DNA of 64,000 nucleotides from positions 8,446,959 through 8,510,958 of the forward strand of contig OX442423.1 in the NCBI GenBank assembly GCA_949361645.1, read 5' to 3'. Positions 22,176 through 32,978 of the stretch are shown here, piece after piece. Both the position numbers and the translations under genes were made by a program. How positions within the stretch are numbered: position 1 is the stretch's first letter; every line of letters begins with the position of its first letter. The notes beneath the pieces were generated by a model. The model saw nothing but the letters and a program-made list of their open reading frames with translations. It did not search any database and was not told the origin of the DNA. The DNA comes from Spongilla lacustris. Its lineage: Eukaryota > Porifera > Demospongiae > Spongillida > Spongillidae.

Positions 22176-22331
22176 ATTCTCTATTGCATTTGTGTTGTTA
22201 AACCATAAGTGTTAATAATAGTAATTACAATACATAGATATATACAGGATAAATGGACATGACAAATACACTGATATATAAACATATACAACTAGACTAA
22301 ACACAATGTACACAAAATGCTAACTATATAT

Positions 22332-24133
22332 CTACCCTACATCACTTTGACTGATGCTACGGGAAAGGATGGCAATGGCATTAGCTCGTACCAGGTGAAG
22401 GTTCAGCCGCCCGTAGAGTTCGGTAAGAACCACAGACTTTGTCTTGGATGAGCAAGTGGCTAGTCGAGAGGCTAGCTGAGAGATGGACTCCAAAGCCTCT
22501 TTTCCCCAGGCTCCATACGACTCCACCACCAATGGTACACAGACCCAATCAAGTTCCTTACAGTAGTCAGTGCAGCTACTCCTGTTGTCACACTCGCTTC
22601 CAAAAGAGTTGTAGGGTTAAGCGGAGATGTGACAGACAGGTCAAAAGCTGCTGCCTTGCCCAAGACCCAGTTTGGAACTAAAAGGTCAGCTGGACGGGTG
22701 TGGCTGTGATTGGTGAGATTATTAACCATTTCCACCTGGACACCCAGATGAGCTCGCCGGCAGGACTCTGCAAGGACATCACGCAGTTTGTTGTGGCAGG
22801 AAACCACATCACCACCCCTTTTGCAGGTAACAGCATGATGGCCAAGTGGGTCCAAGGCAATCTCAGGGCACAGTGGGCAGCATGAACCATAAGAAAGGTC
22901 CAGGCCAAGCCACCACTTGATGGCAACCTGAAATTGGGAAGGGTCAAGATGGAGTCCAAGACCTTCTGACGGAGTAACAGACAGCCATGAACCTGCATGA
23001 GGGGAGGAAACAGACAGCAAGCAAGCCTTGTCAGCAATGGAGGATATGTCAAGTAGAACCTTGAAGAGGTGGTCATCCAGCTTGGAGGAAAGGCTCTTTT
23101 GGGTGACTGAAGTCAACAGAAGTGCCTCTAAGTTAATAGCCTCTGATGGTGGTAGATACGAATTAAACATATGAGTTGCTGAGGCAAGGTGGTGCTGAGA
23201 CTGGGAGCCAAAACCTGAAGTACAAAGTGAGGCAATGTAAGTTGCAGGGGAGTGCTGTGCGAGGGAACGCAGACCCAGACCACCTCTACTCAGACTCAGC
23301 CTAGCCTGGTGCCAGGCATGATCAGATGTGTCCACTGCAGTACATTGTGCAAAGCACTTACGTACATCGGCATCAAAAATTTCAAAGGCTTTTGTGGTAT
23401 GCAAAGGAGGAGCAGTGTGAGCCAGATGGATAAGCTTACAGAAACCTCCACAGATACGAAGGAGTGTAAAGGCCACCTGAGGGTCTACTGCTCCAACCTC
23501 TTCCAGACTGGACAGGAGTTGTTTAACAGCAATGTGTTTTTTAGAGATGAAGGCTGAGCAGAAGTCAGCACTACCAATAGGAACTCCCAAAATATCTAAA
23601 TTAGGCTCACTCGACTGTTTCATCTCAGGGGGAAAGGAACTTAAACCCTTGCAGCTGAACACCTCACACTTAGAGATGTTAATGTGAAGACCTAAGGGAG
23701 GACCCAGCTCTTGGATCAATTTCAGGACTGAACCTAAAGATGACCTTGGACCAGCCAGTGCACCATCATCAAGATACCAGGCATGGAACAGTAGAGGACA
23801 ACCACTATCTTTGGTAATTGCTGTAATTAGAACATTCAGCACAAGGGAAAAAAACAGAGGACCAAGAGGATCACCTTGCTGCACCCCGGACTTAGATCTC
23901 AGTCGCCCTAGGGGATGCCACAAAAAAGGTTGTTGGCTGTAGCACCAGCTCGCCCAAGGTAGCAGCTCTGGGAAATGCTTTGCACACTCGGAAAGGAGTG
24001 ACTGCCGGGATACCACATTGAAGGCATTCCTCATGTCAATCTTCAACACAGCAAAGTCATCATCACCCCAGTGCTCATCAATACATGCCCGCAGGCCATG
24101 TGCTATCTTCTCTGCTCCAAATGGGCAAGCCAC

Positions 24134-24135
<2 letters not shown>
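22332..24135 (-). pseudogene. RLE retrotransposon, 5'-truncated, RT and RLE nearly intact
   Basis: From 24133 a 553-residue frame begins inside the RT domain (ACPFGAEKIAHGLR) and continues through KIDMRNAFN, GVQQGDPLGP, YLDD, a CCHC knuckle (CPLC...HHAVTC), RPADLLVPNW and AAFDLSVTSPLNP. A deletion of about 38 bp near 22567, seen by comparison with the copy at 24563-24897, shifts the frame before the ESYGAWG tail. That tail is recovered at 22532-22332 and ends LSRSISQSDVG. The 5' end is cut by an (ATT)n tract. The 3' untranslated end (22240-22331) is almost identical to those at 24480 and 27345. Confidence 0.88.

Positions 24136-24174
<39 letters not shown>
24136..24174. repeat. (ATT)n shared by two head-to-head fragments
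   Basis: About 13 ATT units between the minus-strand copy ending at 24135 and a plus-strand fragment starting at 24175. Both fragments lose their 5' parts exactly at this tract. Confidence 0.9.
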
Positions 24175-24176
<2 letters not shown>

Positions 24177-24403
24177 GTGGTGGAAGTCTATGGTGGTTGG
24201 GGATGTGAAGCCAAAGAATTCTACTCTAGATTGAGCAAGAGGCTAGCTATGCAAGTGGGAATATATGAAACTGAGGCAATGTGCCAAATGTACTGCCTGC
24301 TGGCTGTCACACTGATGAGGCAGAATGCAAGAGCCATCCTTCTCAGATGTGCCCATGCTCCCCTTCTTGAGTATTAAACTTAATAGTGTTATGTAATGAA
24401 ATT
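24175..24403 (+). pseudogene. RLE retrotransposon, last 65 or so codons plus 3' end
   Basis: Plus strand encodes VVEVYGGWGCEAKEFYSRLS through TLMRQNARAILLRC and ends PLLEY followed by TAA. The 3' untranslated sequence ends at AAATTATTATT. It resembles the fragments at 30879-31268 and 35814-36197 (FGGWG, LMRQNARA) and so belongs to a subfamily separate from its neighbours. Confidence 0.75.
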
Positions 24404-24469
24404 ATTATTCTATGTATTATTATAATTACAATTAATTAATAAATTTGTATACATTATTGCATTACATAG

Positions 24470-24897
24470 ATATATAGGATAAATGGACATGCACAAATAC
24501 ACTGATATATAAACATATACAACTAGACTAAACACAATGTACACAAAATGCTAACTATATATCTACCCTACATCACTTTGACTGATGCTACGGGAAAGGA
24601 TGGCAATGGCATTAGCTCGTACCAGGTGAAGGTTCAGCCGCCCATAGAGTTCGGTAAGAACCACAGACTTTGTCTTGGATGAGCAAGTGGCTAGTTGAGA
24701 GGCTAGCTGAGAGATGGACTCCAAAGCCTCTTTTCCCCAGGATCCATACGACTCCACCACCAATGGTACACAGACCCAATCAAGTTCCTTACATTTGGTG
24801 TCATTGGAGGAGTGCTTTCTCAGCTCAGTGGTCAGTGCAGCTACTCCTGTTGTCACACTCGCTTCCAAAAGAGTTGTAGGATTAAGCGGAGATGTGA
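24470..24897 (-). pseudogene. RLE retrotransposon 3' end, near-identical to 22332 copy
   Basis: Encodes LLEASVTTGVAALTTELRKH through ESYGSWGKEALESISQ to SQSDVG, plus about 90 bp of 3' untranslated sequence. It retains the segment deleted in the 22332 copy. It is truncated upstream at about 24897, against TTATTTTTTTTATTTTTTTAATAATAATG-like sequence. Confidence 0.85.
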
Positions 24898-25061
24898 ATT
24901 ATTTTTTTTATTTTTTTAATAATAATGATTATTATTAATAATTATATATATATACATAGAATACATGAACGAATGAATATAACATCACATTACTAATATT
25001 GTTACTAAATGCATAAAACCTCGGAATTGAACCTAAAAGAGAGGCACTTCAGGCCTTACAG

Positions 25062-26452
25062 TCAAGTTACCCTGGACAGGATGGCTCTGCAGTTGGCTCT
25101 CACTAAGGCTAGGCCTAGGCGGCTGTATATTCCAAAGATGGTCCTGGATTTTGGTTGGTTTAGCCTGGTGGAAAGACGACCAGCAAGCTTAGAAAAAGCC
25201 GCCACTGCTGCAGCACCCCAACACCCATAGGTCTCGACCACAAGTGGGATGCAGACCCAACCCAGTTCTTCACACTTCCTGACATTGCTATTGTGCTTTC
25301 TGTTCTCAGCTGCAAGGGCTGCCGAACCTGCCGTCACGCTCGCTTCTAGCAAGACACTTGAATGTAGCGTGGACGTGACGGACAATTCAAAGGCAGCAGG
25401 TTTGCCAAGGTCCCAGTTAGGGACAAGAACATCTGCTGGGCGGGATTGTGTATTGGTAAACCCAGCCCCACATCCCATCTCTAGACGTGGACCCAGGCAA
25501 GCACGTTGGCAGAAGTCTGAAAAAATGTCCCAGAGCTTATTATGGCGCAATACCACATCCCCTCCATGCTTACAACTGAGGGCGTGATGGCCAAAGTCAT
25601 CCAATGCAAAGGAAGGACAGTGAGGGCAACTTTGGCCTTGGACAACCGGGATACCCAACCACCACTTCAGTGCTACTTGAAATTCTGCCGGATCCAAGTG
25701 GAGGTTAAGTCGAGGGGAGGGAGTGACTGACAGCCAAGCAGAGGCATGAGAGGAAGAGATGGACAAAAGACGAGCCCTGTCAGTCAAGGTTGCACTTTGA
25801 AAAAGGTTATTGAACTGTTGGTCTTCAAGCTTGGAAGATAAGACCTTCTGTGAGAGATGGGAATTTTGTACCAACTCAAGGGTAAGGAAATCATGGGGGT
25901 CCACAAGACTGTTATAAAGGTCGACTGAAGAGGACAGATATTTACCTGACAACGAGGAGAGGCCTGAAGACTGATATGAAGCTATGTACGCTGCAGGGGA
26001 ATGGCAAGATAGGCGTCGAAGCCCTAAGCCCCCCCCTCTTTAAGCTTAGTTGTGCCTGCTGCCAGGTGGAGGCAGAAGCATCCACTGCAGTACATTCAGA
26101 GAAGCATCACTGTACACAATCATCAAACATGGCAAAGGCCTCCTTAACTAGGGGAGGTGGAGTATTTCTAGATAGATGCACTAGTCTACAAAAGCTCCCA
26201 CATTGTCTAAGAGCCTCAGACCGCTTTTGGGCAACAAACTTTGCACAAAACACTAGGTCACCTATGGGAGCCCCCAAGATCTCAAAGTGGGGCACATTGG
26301 ATTGCTTCATCTCCCCTGGGAAGGTACTAAGGTCGCTTAAACTGTACAATTCACACTTGGCAGTGTTGATGTAAAGGCCAAGTGGTGGTCCAAGGTCTTG
26401 GATAATGGTGAGAACACGAGCAATGGCTGCAGTCGGGCCAGCAACAACACCA
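25062..26452 (-). pseudogene. RLE retrotransposon, cut at the RT active site
   Basis: The minus strand begins with DGVVAGPTAAIARVL, directly after AAT repeats: only the second Asp of the YxDD motif survives. It continues LGPPLGLYINTAKCELYS and HFEILGAPIG. A deletion and frame change occur around 25950-26230. A 296-codon frame (25952-25062) then carries SISSSHASAWLSVTPSP, WWLGIP, CCHC (CPHC...HHALSC), RPADVLVPNW, AAFELSVTS and ETYGCWG, with a normal end at LSRVT. It is closest to the full-length copy at 11152-14979. Confidence 0.85.
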
Positions 26453-26491
26453 TCATTATTATTATTACTATTATTATTATTATTATTATTA
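26453..26491. repeat. (ATT)n shared by two head-to-head fragments
   Basis: ATT tract with one interruption (ACT). It lies between the minus-strand copy cut at YxDD and the plus-strand fragment beginning at 26492. Confidence 0.9.
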
Positions 26492-27244
26492 TCCATCTCC
26501 TCCCCTCATGCTTCAGCATGGATCTCTGTAGTTCCATCAATCAGCCTTGGTTTACACTTTGAACCACAAGAGTTTAACACAGCCCTAAAATGGTGGCTTG
26601 GGGTTAATCCCTCAGTAGGTTTAGACAGCAATTTGATGGCTTGCCCTCTTTGTCCAGGTAATTCACTTGACCCATTGGAGTATCATTGCGTTACCTGCAA
26701 GAGAGGCGGCGATGTCACTTTGAGGCATAATGCTTTACGTGACGTGCTCTACAATACTTTCCGTAGAGCTGGCTTGTCATCACATCTTGAAGTTGGTAGT
26801 GGCTGGGGTCAGGAGAGTTCAAGGACCCGTCCAGCAGACATCTTAGTCACCAATTGGGACAATGGCATCTCAGCAGCCTTCGATGTCACTGTTACATCCC
26901 CGCTTAATTCTAGTATTGTTAAGGAAGCGGGCACGCGCTCAGGTGTTGCAGCAAGAGCAGCTGAATTCAGAAAACATACTCAAAATGACACAAAATGTGC
27001 TGAACTGAGTTGGAAATGTATTCCACTGGCCGTAGAGAGTTATGGTGCATGGGGTCCAGAGGCTTTGATGGCTTTCTCACAAGTAGCCACTCGCTTAGCC
27101 ATTCGTGGGAATACATCTAAATCTATGGCATTGGCTGACCTCTTTGGTCGCCTCAGTCACTCTTTAATCAGATCTAACGCTCGTGCCATTCTGAGTCGTT
27201 CCTACTCCCACCTTGTGCAGCAGGTGGATGAACTTTGTGTGTAA
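26492..27244 (+). pseudogene. RLE retrotransposon C-terminal fragment with open frame
   Basis: The plus-strand frame is open from the ATT tract to TAA at 27242-27244. It covers SISSPHASAWISVVPS, LKWWLGVNPS, the knuckle CPLCPGNSLDPLEYHCVTC, RPADILVTNW, AAFDVTVTSPLN, ESYGAWG and SNARAILSRSYS. It is uninterrupted, but lacks the RT, so it is a 5'-truncated insertion rather than a working gene. It has no start context of its own. Confidence 0.85.
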
Positions 27245-27344
27245 TTGTTTGTATTGTGTGTGGTTGTGTGTCACTTTCTTTGCAAGTATAGAGTTGTGAT
27301 TTTCATTATTATTCAGTATAACATATTGTCTTATTACAGGATAA

Positions 27345-27636
27345 AAGGACATGCACAAACACACTGATATATAAACATATACAACTAGACTACACACAAT
27401 GTACACAAAATGCTGACTATATATCTACCCTACATTACTTTGACTGATGTTACGCGAAAGGATGGCAATGGCATTAGCTCGTACCAGGTGAAGGTTCAGC
27501 CGCCCGTAGAGTTCGGTAAGAACCACTGACTTTGTCTTGGACGAGCAAGTGGCTAGTCGAGAGGCTAGCTGAGAGTTGCACTCCAAAGCCTTATTTCCCC
27601 AGGCTCCATACAACTCCACCACCAATGGTACACAGA
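27345..27636 (-). pseudogene. RLE retrotransposon 3' end, third near-identical copy
   Basis: It repeats the tail ending LSRNISQSNVG and the 3' untranslated sequence of the copies at 22332 and 24470, with a few substitutions. It is truncated at the (ATT)n tract 27639-27667, leaving about 70 codons. Confidence 0.85.
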
Positions 27637-27638
27637 CC

Positions 27639-27754
27639 ATATTATTATTATTATTATTATTATTATTGTTATATAATAATTATAATAACGATACACTATA
27701 AACTAACATACATTATAAACTAACATATATTGTTATTATTATTATTATTATTAT
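27639..27754. repeat. (ATT)n tracts and AT-rich spacer
   Basis: ATT tracts at about 27639-27667 and 27730-27754 flank a short AT-rich spacer containing two copies of ACTAACATA. They separate two minus-strand retroelement fragments. Confidence 0.8.
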
Positions 27755-27847
27755 GAAACAATACAACGGTTACAAGCAAAGTACAAATGAATACATGTAT
27801 ACATGCAAATGCACAAAACTTGAGACACAACAAAATAAACTACACTA

Positions 27848-29332
27848 CTAAACAAGAGGCTGCCTAGCAATCATTGCACAGGCATTGTTCTTCTGCAAAG
27901 CAATGGCAAGCCTTTGATATAGCCAGCAAGATACTGATGAAAATGGCTGATCTGATCTGTTGGCCACCATTCTGGCCAGAGTCTTGAAAATCGGTATACT
28001 AGCTGTGCCCCAACCACCAAAAGACTCAACAGCCAAAGGAACAAACAGTATATGTTCGGCATCTAAACTTTGTTCGTACTTCTTCCGCTTTTGTTCCTCT
28101 CTCCAATGAGCAGCACAAAGTTGTTCAGACTGTGGATGGTGGTAATCTAAGAGATGAACCTGTGTAGGGCTGACAACAGTGATGTCCATTGCTAAAGGTT
28201 CACCTCTAGACTAGTTAGGAATGTATATATCAGCCGGTTTCTGCTTGATACCAGGCAGAATGCATGGTTTTTCCAGATGAGGTGAAAGGGCTGCCTGAGA
28301 AGCCATGCGAAAAATTGTATCGCGAATAGCGTTGTGACATCTGGTTAGATCGCCATTCACTTTACGAACAGTCGCATGGTGCCTTGGTCATGATGGCAAA
28401 ATGGACACTTGGAGTCTTCACTAAAAACTTCTGCCCCCAACCACCATCTAGCTACAGCTCTCCATTCATGTGGTGATAGTGATAGACCAAGTTGTTCGTT
28501 TGGAATCACTGAAAGCCATGCTGAAGCATGTGGAGCAGAGACTGCTGTTAGTCTGGCTCTGTCAACTGCAAGTGGAGTCGACTGGAAAAGAGTTTTATAG
28601 TTCATATCATCAATGGTGGATGACAGTTTCTTTTGTGTTACCACAACTGGAAAAGGAGTGCACAAACCATCTGACAGACCAACAGTGAGGTTGTAATCTT
28701 CAACAGCTTTCCTTAGGTGAGCACATTCACCTGAAGGCACATTCCTGCAAATATGATCCTTGATTGTGGAAGAGTTGGCGATCACTGATGCAATGTAAGC
28801 AGCATTTGCATGCTCACTGACCTTTCTCAAACCCAAACCACCATGCTTGAGATCAAGGGTGCATTGCATCCATTGACTATCAGAAAGATTGCTGGAGATG
28901 ATTGATTGAAAACACGATTGCACACAATTACAGATAATGCTGCTTCCTTTACCAGTGATGGTGGAATTGTTCTGATGTAAAAAGAAAACTTACCAAAAGA
29001 AACACAAGTTCTCAATAAAGTGTATGCCACCTGAGGGTCATCAAGTTGTTCAAACATTTCCATAAGCCTAATGGCCTTCTCCACTTTGTGTTGTAAAAAG
29101 GCTGATGTGTGGATTGCTGATCCAACAGGTACCCCCAAGTATCTCAAAATCTGAGTTATCATGTTTTGAAATCTGTTCTGGAAAGAAATCATCAGTCTCA
29201 ACCTTTTTATTCAAATAAACCACCTCAGATTTTTCCAAATTGATATGCAAACCCAGTGATGGACCATCGGATTGGATCAGCTTAATGACTGCTGCAAGAA
29301 GCCCAGGTGTACCCACAACACAACCATCATCA

Positions 29333-29335
<3 letters not shown>
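27848..29335 (-). pseudogene. Third RLE retrotransposon subfamily, cut at the RT active site
   Basis: The minus strand begins DDGCVVGTPGLLAAVIKLIQ immediately after AAT repeats. It continues LGLHINLEKSEVVYL, YLGVPVGSAIHTSAF, LDLKHGGLGLRKVSEHANAAY, VSAPHASAWLSVIP, RWWLGAEV and CPFCHHDQGT, then frame-broken knuckle and RLE sequence, and ends LAVESFGGWG...NNACAMIARQPLV. Several frame changes (about 29150, 28900 and 28380) and a stop near 28210 make it dead. FGGWG and AMIARQPL mark the same subfamily as 29434-29697. Confidence 0.8.
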
Positions 29336-29376
<41 letters not shown>

Positions 29377-29377
29377 G
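29336..29377. repeat. (ATT)n tract
   Basis: About 13 uninterrupted ATT units between the RT-motif-truncated copy and the next minus-strand fragment. Confidence 0.9.
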
Positions 29378-29433
29378 AGCATACAGAATACGTAATACAT
29401 TTTAAAAAGAAAAGTTCATGTTCAAGTTCTTAT

Positions 29434-29696
29434 TTACAATGGCTGCCTGGCAATCATTGCACAGGCATGTTGCCTCTGCAAAGTGATGGCCAATCTTTGG
29501 TACAGCTGATTGATAACACACGATTTTGCCTGGCCAGTGCGACCCGAAATTCTGTCCGCAAGAGTGGCAAAAACTGGTCTGCTCTCCAACCCCCATCCAC
29601 CAAATGTTTCTACTGCCATGGGTATGAACAGAATGTTCTGACTGTGAAGGGCCTCCAGATATTTTGTGTTCTTCTGCTCCTCCCTCCAGTGAGCTG

Positions 29697-29697
<1 letters not shown>
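29434..29697 (-). pseudogene. RLE retrotransposon C-terminal fragment, FGGWG subfamily
   Basis: Encodes AVETFGGWGLESRPVFATLA through YQRLAITLQRQHACAMIARQPL and a stop. It is truncated on its 5' side at the ATT tract 29698-29730. Confidence 0.8.

Positions 29698-29730
<33 letters not shown>
29698..29730. repeat. (ATT)n tract
   Basis: About 11 ATT units separating the fragments at 29434-29697 and 29845-30760. Confidence 0.85.
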
Positions 29731-29731
<1 letters not shown>

Positions 29732-29844
29732 AATAAAAGCATCATACGGCAAATACAGCAGCAGTATTAGTTATTACATATCATTAGACTACATGTAAAC
29801 TATGTATGTACTGTATGTACAGTTCCACTCTAAAGCTACACTCT

Positions 29845-30760
29845 TTAACCTGGAACGCATCTTCTAGACAGGATTGCCCTAGCTACTGACCTCACTAATG
29901 AAGTATTCAACCGCCCATAAATCTCTGTCAGGACCTTTGCCTTGGGGCAGTGCAGGGAGATTGAGAGGATGGAAGCTAGTCTAGCGAAGGTGTTCTGGGC
30001 CTCTTTACCCCAGTTCCCATACGATTCCACTGCCAGAGGAACGCATACCCACCCTAGCTCCTGACACTTCGGGTCATTGGAAGAGTGCTTTCGGCACTCT
30101 GCTTTGTGAGCTGCAACACCTGCTGAATTACACGCGTCATGCAAAGTGGCAGGAGTGAGTGGGGAGGTAACAGTAACATCGAAGGCTGCTGGCTTCGCCC
30201 TTTCCCATGCATCGACTAGCACATCAGCTGGACGGGAGTTACTCTGGACTCTTGAAAGGCCTTGACCAACCTCCACTCTTACAGATAGGTGAGCACGACG
30301 ACAAAACTCTGCAAAGATGTTTCGCAGGCGATTGTGTCTGATGACAACGTCCCCACCATGTCTGCATGATACCGCATGATGTCCGAGAGGATCCAAAGTG
30401 ATATCAGGGCAGAATGGGCACACTGATTGAATAGAAGAGTTCATACCTAGCCACCACAACACTGCAATTTGGTACTCGGCTGGATCAAGATGCAAGCCCA
30501 AACCCACCGAGGGGACAACTGAAAGCCAAGAACTGGCATGAGGAGCAGAGGCAGAGAGAAGTCGTGCCTTATTGGCAGGAGAGGAAGTCATCAAGATAGA
30601 CTGAAAAAGATGATCATCCAACTTCTTGCACAAGGCATGCTGGGACAGAGGAGAGGACAAAACAGACTCCACTGTGATGACCTCTGCAGGGGACACAAGG
30701 CTGTTGAACTTCGAAATAGCGCTCAACAAGTGGCGATTACTAGCACTACCAAAACCTGAT
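29845..30760 (-). pseudogene. RLE retrotransposon C-terminal half with open frame
   Basis: An uninterrupted frame to the normal terminus (ILSRRCVPG). The order is ISKFNSLVSPAEVITVE, SASAPHASSWLSVVPS, VLWWLGMNSS, knuckle (CPFC...HHAVSC), RPADVLVDAW, AAFDVTVTSPLTP, ESYGNWG and RSVARAILSRR. The RT is absent because the copy is cut at about 30760, beside an (ATT)n tract (30760-30775). No start codon context is expected. Confidence 0.85.
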
Positions 30761-30878
30761 TATTATTATTATTATATCTTTTATATATTATTATAATAGC
30801 TTATACATAATATGAGGAACACAATAATATGAGGAACACAATGCAAGAAACTAAATACTAAGCTACATGTACACAGAA

Positions 30879-31268
30879 CTAATATCTACTACACCTGTGG
30901 TTCTTCCCAGTAAAGAAAGCCCTTGCATTCTGGCGCATCAGGGTAATGCCCAGGTGGCAGTAGATTGAGGCCAACACCTCAGACCAGAAACGACTCATCC
31001 TGATGGCTAATTTCTTGGCAACCCTTGAGAGAGCTTCTTGTGCCTCGCTTCCCCAACCACCAAATACCTCCACTACCAATGGCACACATACCCAACCTCT
31101 CTCTGTACAGGGAATGTCATTCTTGGCATGTTTGTCCTGCTCTCCCAGCTCAGCAGTATAACCTGAGGTCATGCTCGCTCCCAATAAAAAGTTTGAGTTG
31201 AGCGGATTGATGACCTTCAGATCAAATGCTGCTGAACGTGAGAGAGACCAGTTAGGCACCAATATATG
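30879..31268 (-). pseudogene. RLE retrotransposon C-terminal fragment
   Basis: Encodes ILVPNWSLSRSAAFDLKVINPLN, ERGWVCVPLVVEVFGGWG and LMRQNARAFFTG. It is cut at about 31268, but here the neighbour is the integrase remnant, not an ATT tract. It belongs to the same LMRQNARA subfamily as 24175-24403 and 35814-36197. Confidence 0.75.
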
Positions 31269-31429
31269 ATGTAACGGAATGAGGCAAGCCATGCAGCAGA
31301 GATTGGCTATGTGGCCATCTCTACCAGATTGGCAAGTGAGGCTGCATCTCAATGTGTATACAGATAAGGTACAAAGTACTCTAGGAATTGAAGGCATGCC
31401 AGTGTCACAGGGAACAAAAACACTGATGG

Positions 31430-31870
31430 TTTAAGATGTAAAGGAATACTGCAAACCATGTGAAAAGTGTCAGAAAGCAAACTCGTAAGCTATATTGCAA
31501 ACCCAGGAATAATTTCTATAATTATTTGACAAGTTTTCTGTGGAGCTGCATGCTATTCCAGTCAAGGATGAAAATTGGAGTTGATTGATTGGGCCTTTAC
31601 CCAAAACACATGCAGAAGAAGAAAATATGCATCATGACAGTTTCCTGCCAAGTGGCCAGAGGCAACTGCTCTCCCCGATAAAACAGCAAACAGGAGTGGC
31701 AGAGTTTCTTGTCTTGTGCTTCACAAGACATGGTTGTTGTAATATAAGGAAGCTTTGGGAAACATTATGAAAGCACAAGGGAGGCAAAAGGTCTATTATG
31801 ACCAAATATAGTGCAAAGATAGGGAACAGTACAAAGTTGGAACCCTTGTGTTATTAAAGAATAGCAAGAA
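31430..31870 (+). pseudogene. Ty3-like integrase remnant
   Basis: Broken plus-strand frames give CKPCEKCQKANS (the CxxC part of an integrase zinc-binding domain), then PVKDENWS, LIGPLPKTH, a degraded catalytic-core stretch around LPSGQRQLLSPIKQQTGVAEFL, and FTRHGCCNIRK. After a gap, TLVLLKNSKKLSK-like residues follow. This order fits the integrase of Ty3-type LTR elements. Stops and frame changes throughout show decay, and no LTRs are visible. Confidence 0.65.
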
Positions 31871-31890
31871 GCTTTCGAAAACGGATCCAA

Positions 31891-31988
31891 GATACTGCCT
31901 CCCTATCATACTGCCTCCCTATCATACTGCCTCCCCATCATACTGCCTCCCTATCATACTGCCTCCTAATCATACTGCCTCCCCATCA
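31891..31988 (+). repeat. 16-bp tandem array (CATACTGCCTCCCTAT)n
   Basis: Six head-to-tail units with one or two differences each, immediately after the integrase remnant. Confidence 0.9.
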
Positions 31989-32535
31989 TAACCTTTCATG
32001 TGTACCATACATTACATGTATTCACAGAGATATAGAATCATTGTTTTCCTTATAATTGTCCACGCAGATAGACAGGATAAACAACAGGAGGACATCACAA
32101 CTCCCTCAAACACACAAGGCGCATGTGTGTGTTTGTGTGTGTTGTGTACAATTTGATATTTTACACTGACATACATTTTTACATATATACATCATGCATA
32201 TAATTATACTGTGCATTGTTTACCCATCAATGATTTGTTGTGCTTTTGAAGAATCACCTCCTCTCCACACTTTGGCATCTGTTGACAATGAAGACTCGCC
32301 TATACAACCAGGTATTCCTAACCAAACCCACAGCCGAATTATCATGTCAATTTTCTGTTATAATGAGACGTCTCAAAGGATGATACATGCAAAGGTCATA
32401 AGAGATGTGCCACATGCAAAAGGCCATGCTGGCAAAAGCAGCTGTTATACCTCTGCAATAAAAATTTGCACACCTCACCTTGCATGTCATCAAAATTTCG
32501 GATGAGCAGACTTTTGTGCCTAGCAAAAAGTTACG

Positions 32536-32672
32536 TTTTTTTGTTTGATGTAACTGTATTGGATGACCGTCATCACTGGCTTGATGATGAACACATAAGT
32601 GCAGCTCAGCATCTGCTACAAGAACAGCACCGCCCTAATATGGCAGGCCTGCAGAGTATAACACTACAATAA
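32536..32672 (+). pseudogene. Possible Ulp1-like protease segment of a retroelement
   Basis: The frame ending at 32672 contains HHWLDDEHISAAQHLL and MAGLQSITLQ. This resembles the WL.D..I..AQ.LL...GLQ segment found at the start of Ulp1-like cysteine-protease domains in some invertebrate transposons. It lies about 0.7 kb after the integrase remnant on the same strand. The assignment is tentative: no catalytic His/Asp/Cys triad is visible. Confidence 0.4.
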
Positions 32673-32978
32673 ATACCCAACAATTTGATGTTCACAAAGA
32701 CAAACCATAGAACATGAACCACTGGATAATTGTATCAACAGTTGGGTGTTTAACTGGTGTTGTCCAAGTGACCATCACTACAGAACATTATTGCGAAATG
32801 CTGTAGTCAAGCAATGATTCCATTGTACTGCAATACATCAATATGCAATTGGTGAACAAGATGTTTGTATACATGAATTGAATCTCCTCTGTTTGAGGAG
32901 AAACTTGCTATACTGTTTCCAAAATGGTGCCATGTTGCCTTCCAGTATCTATTTATATCGGCTTATTTGTCTCGTACC

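Noticed and set aside
21982..22215. ORFs with a repeating CPIYYAPYIMPHIL pattern
   Set aside because: Product of a 14-bp tandem repeat, not a gene.
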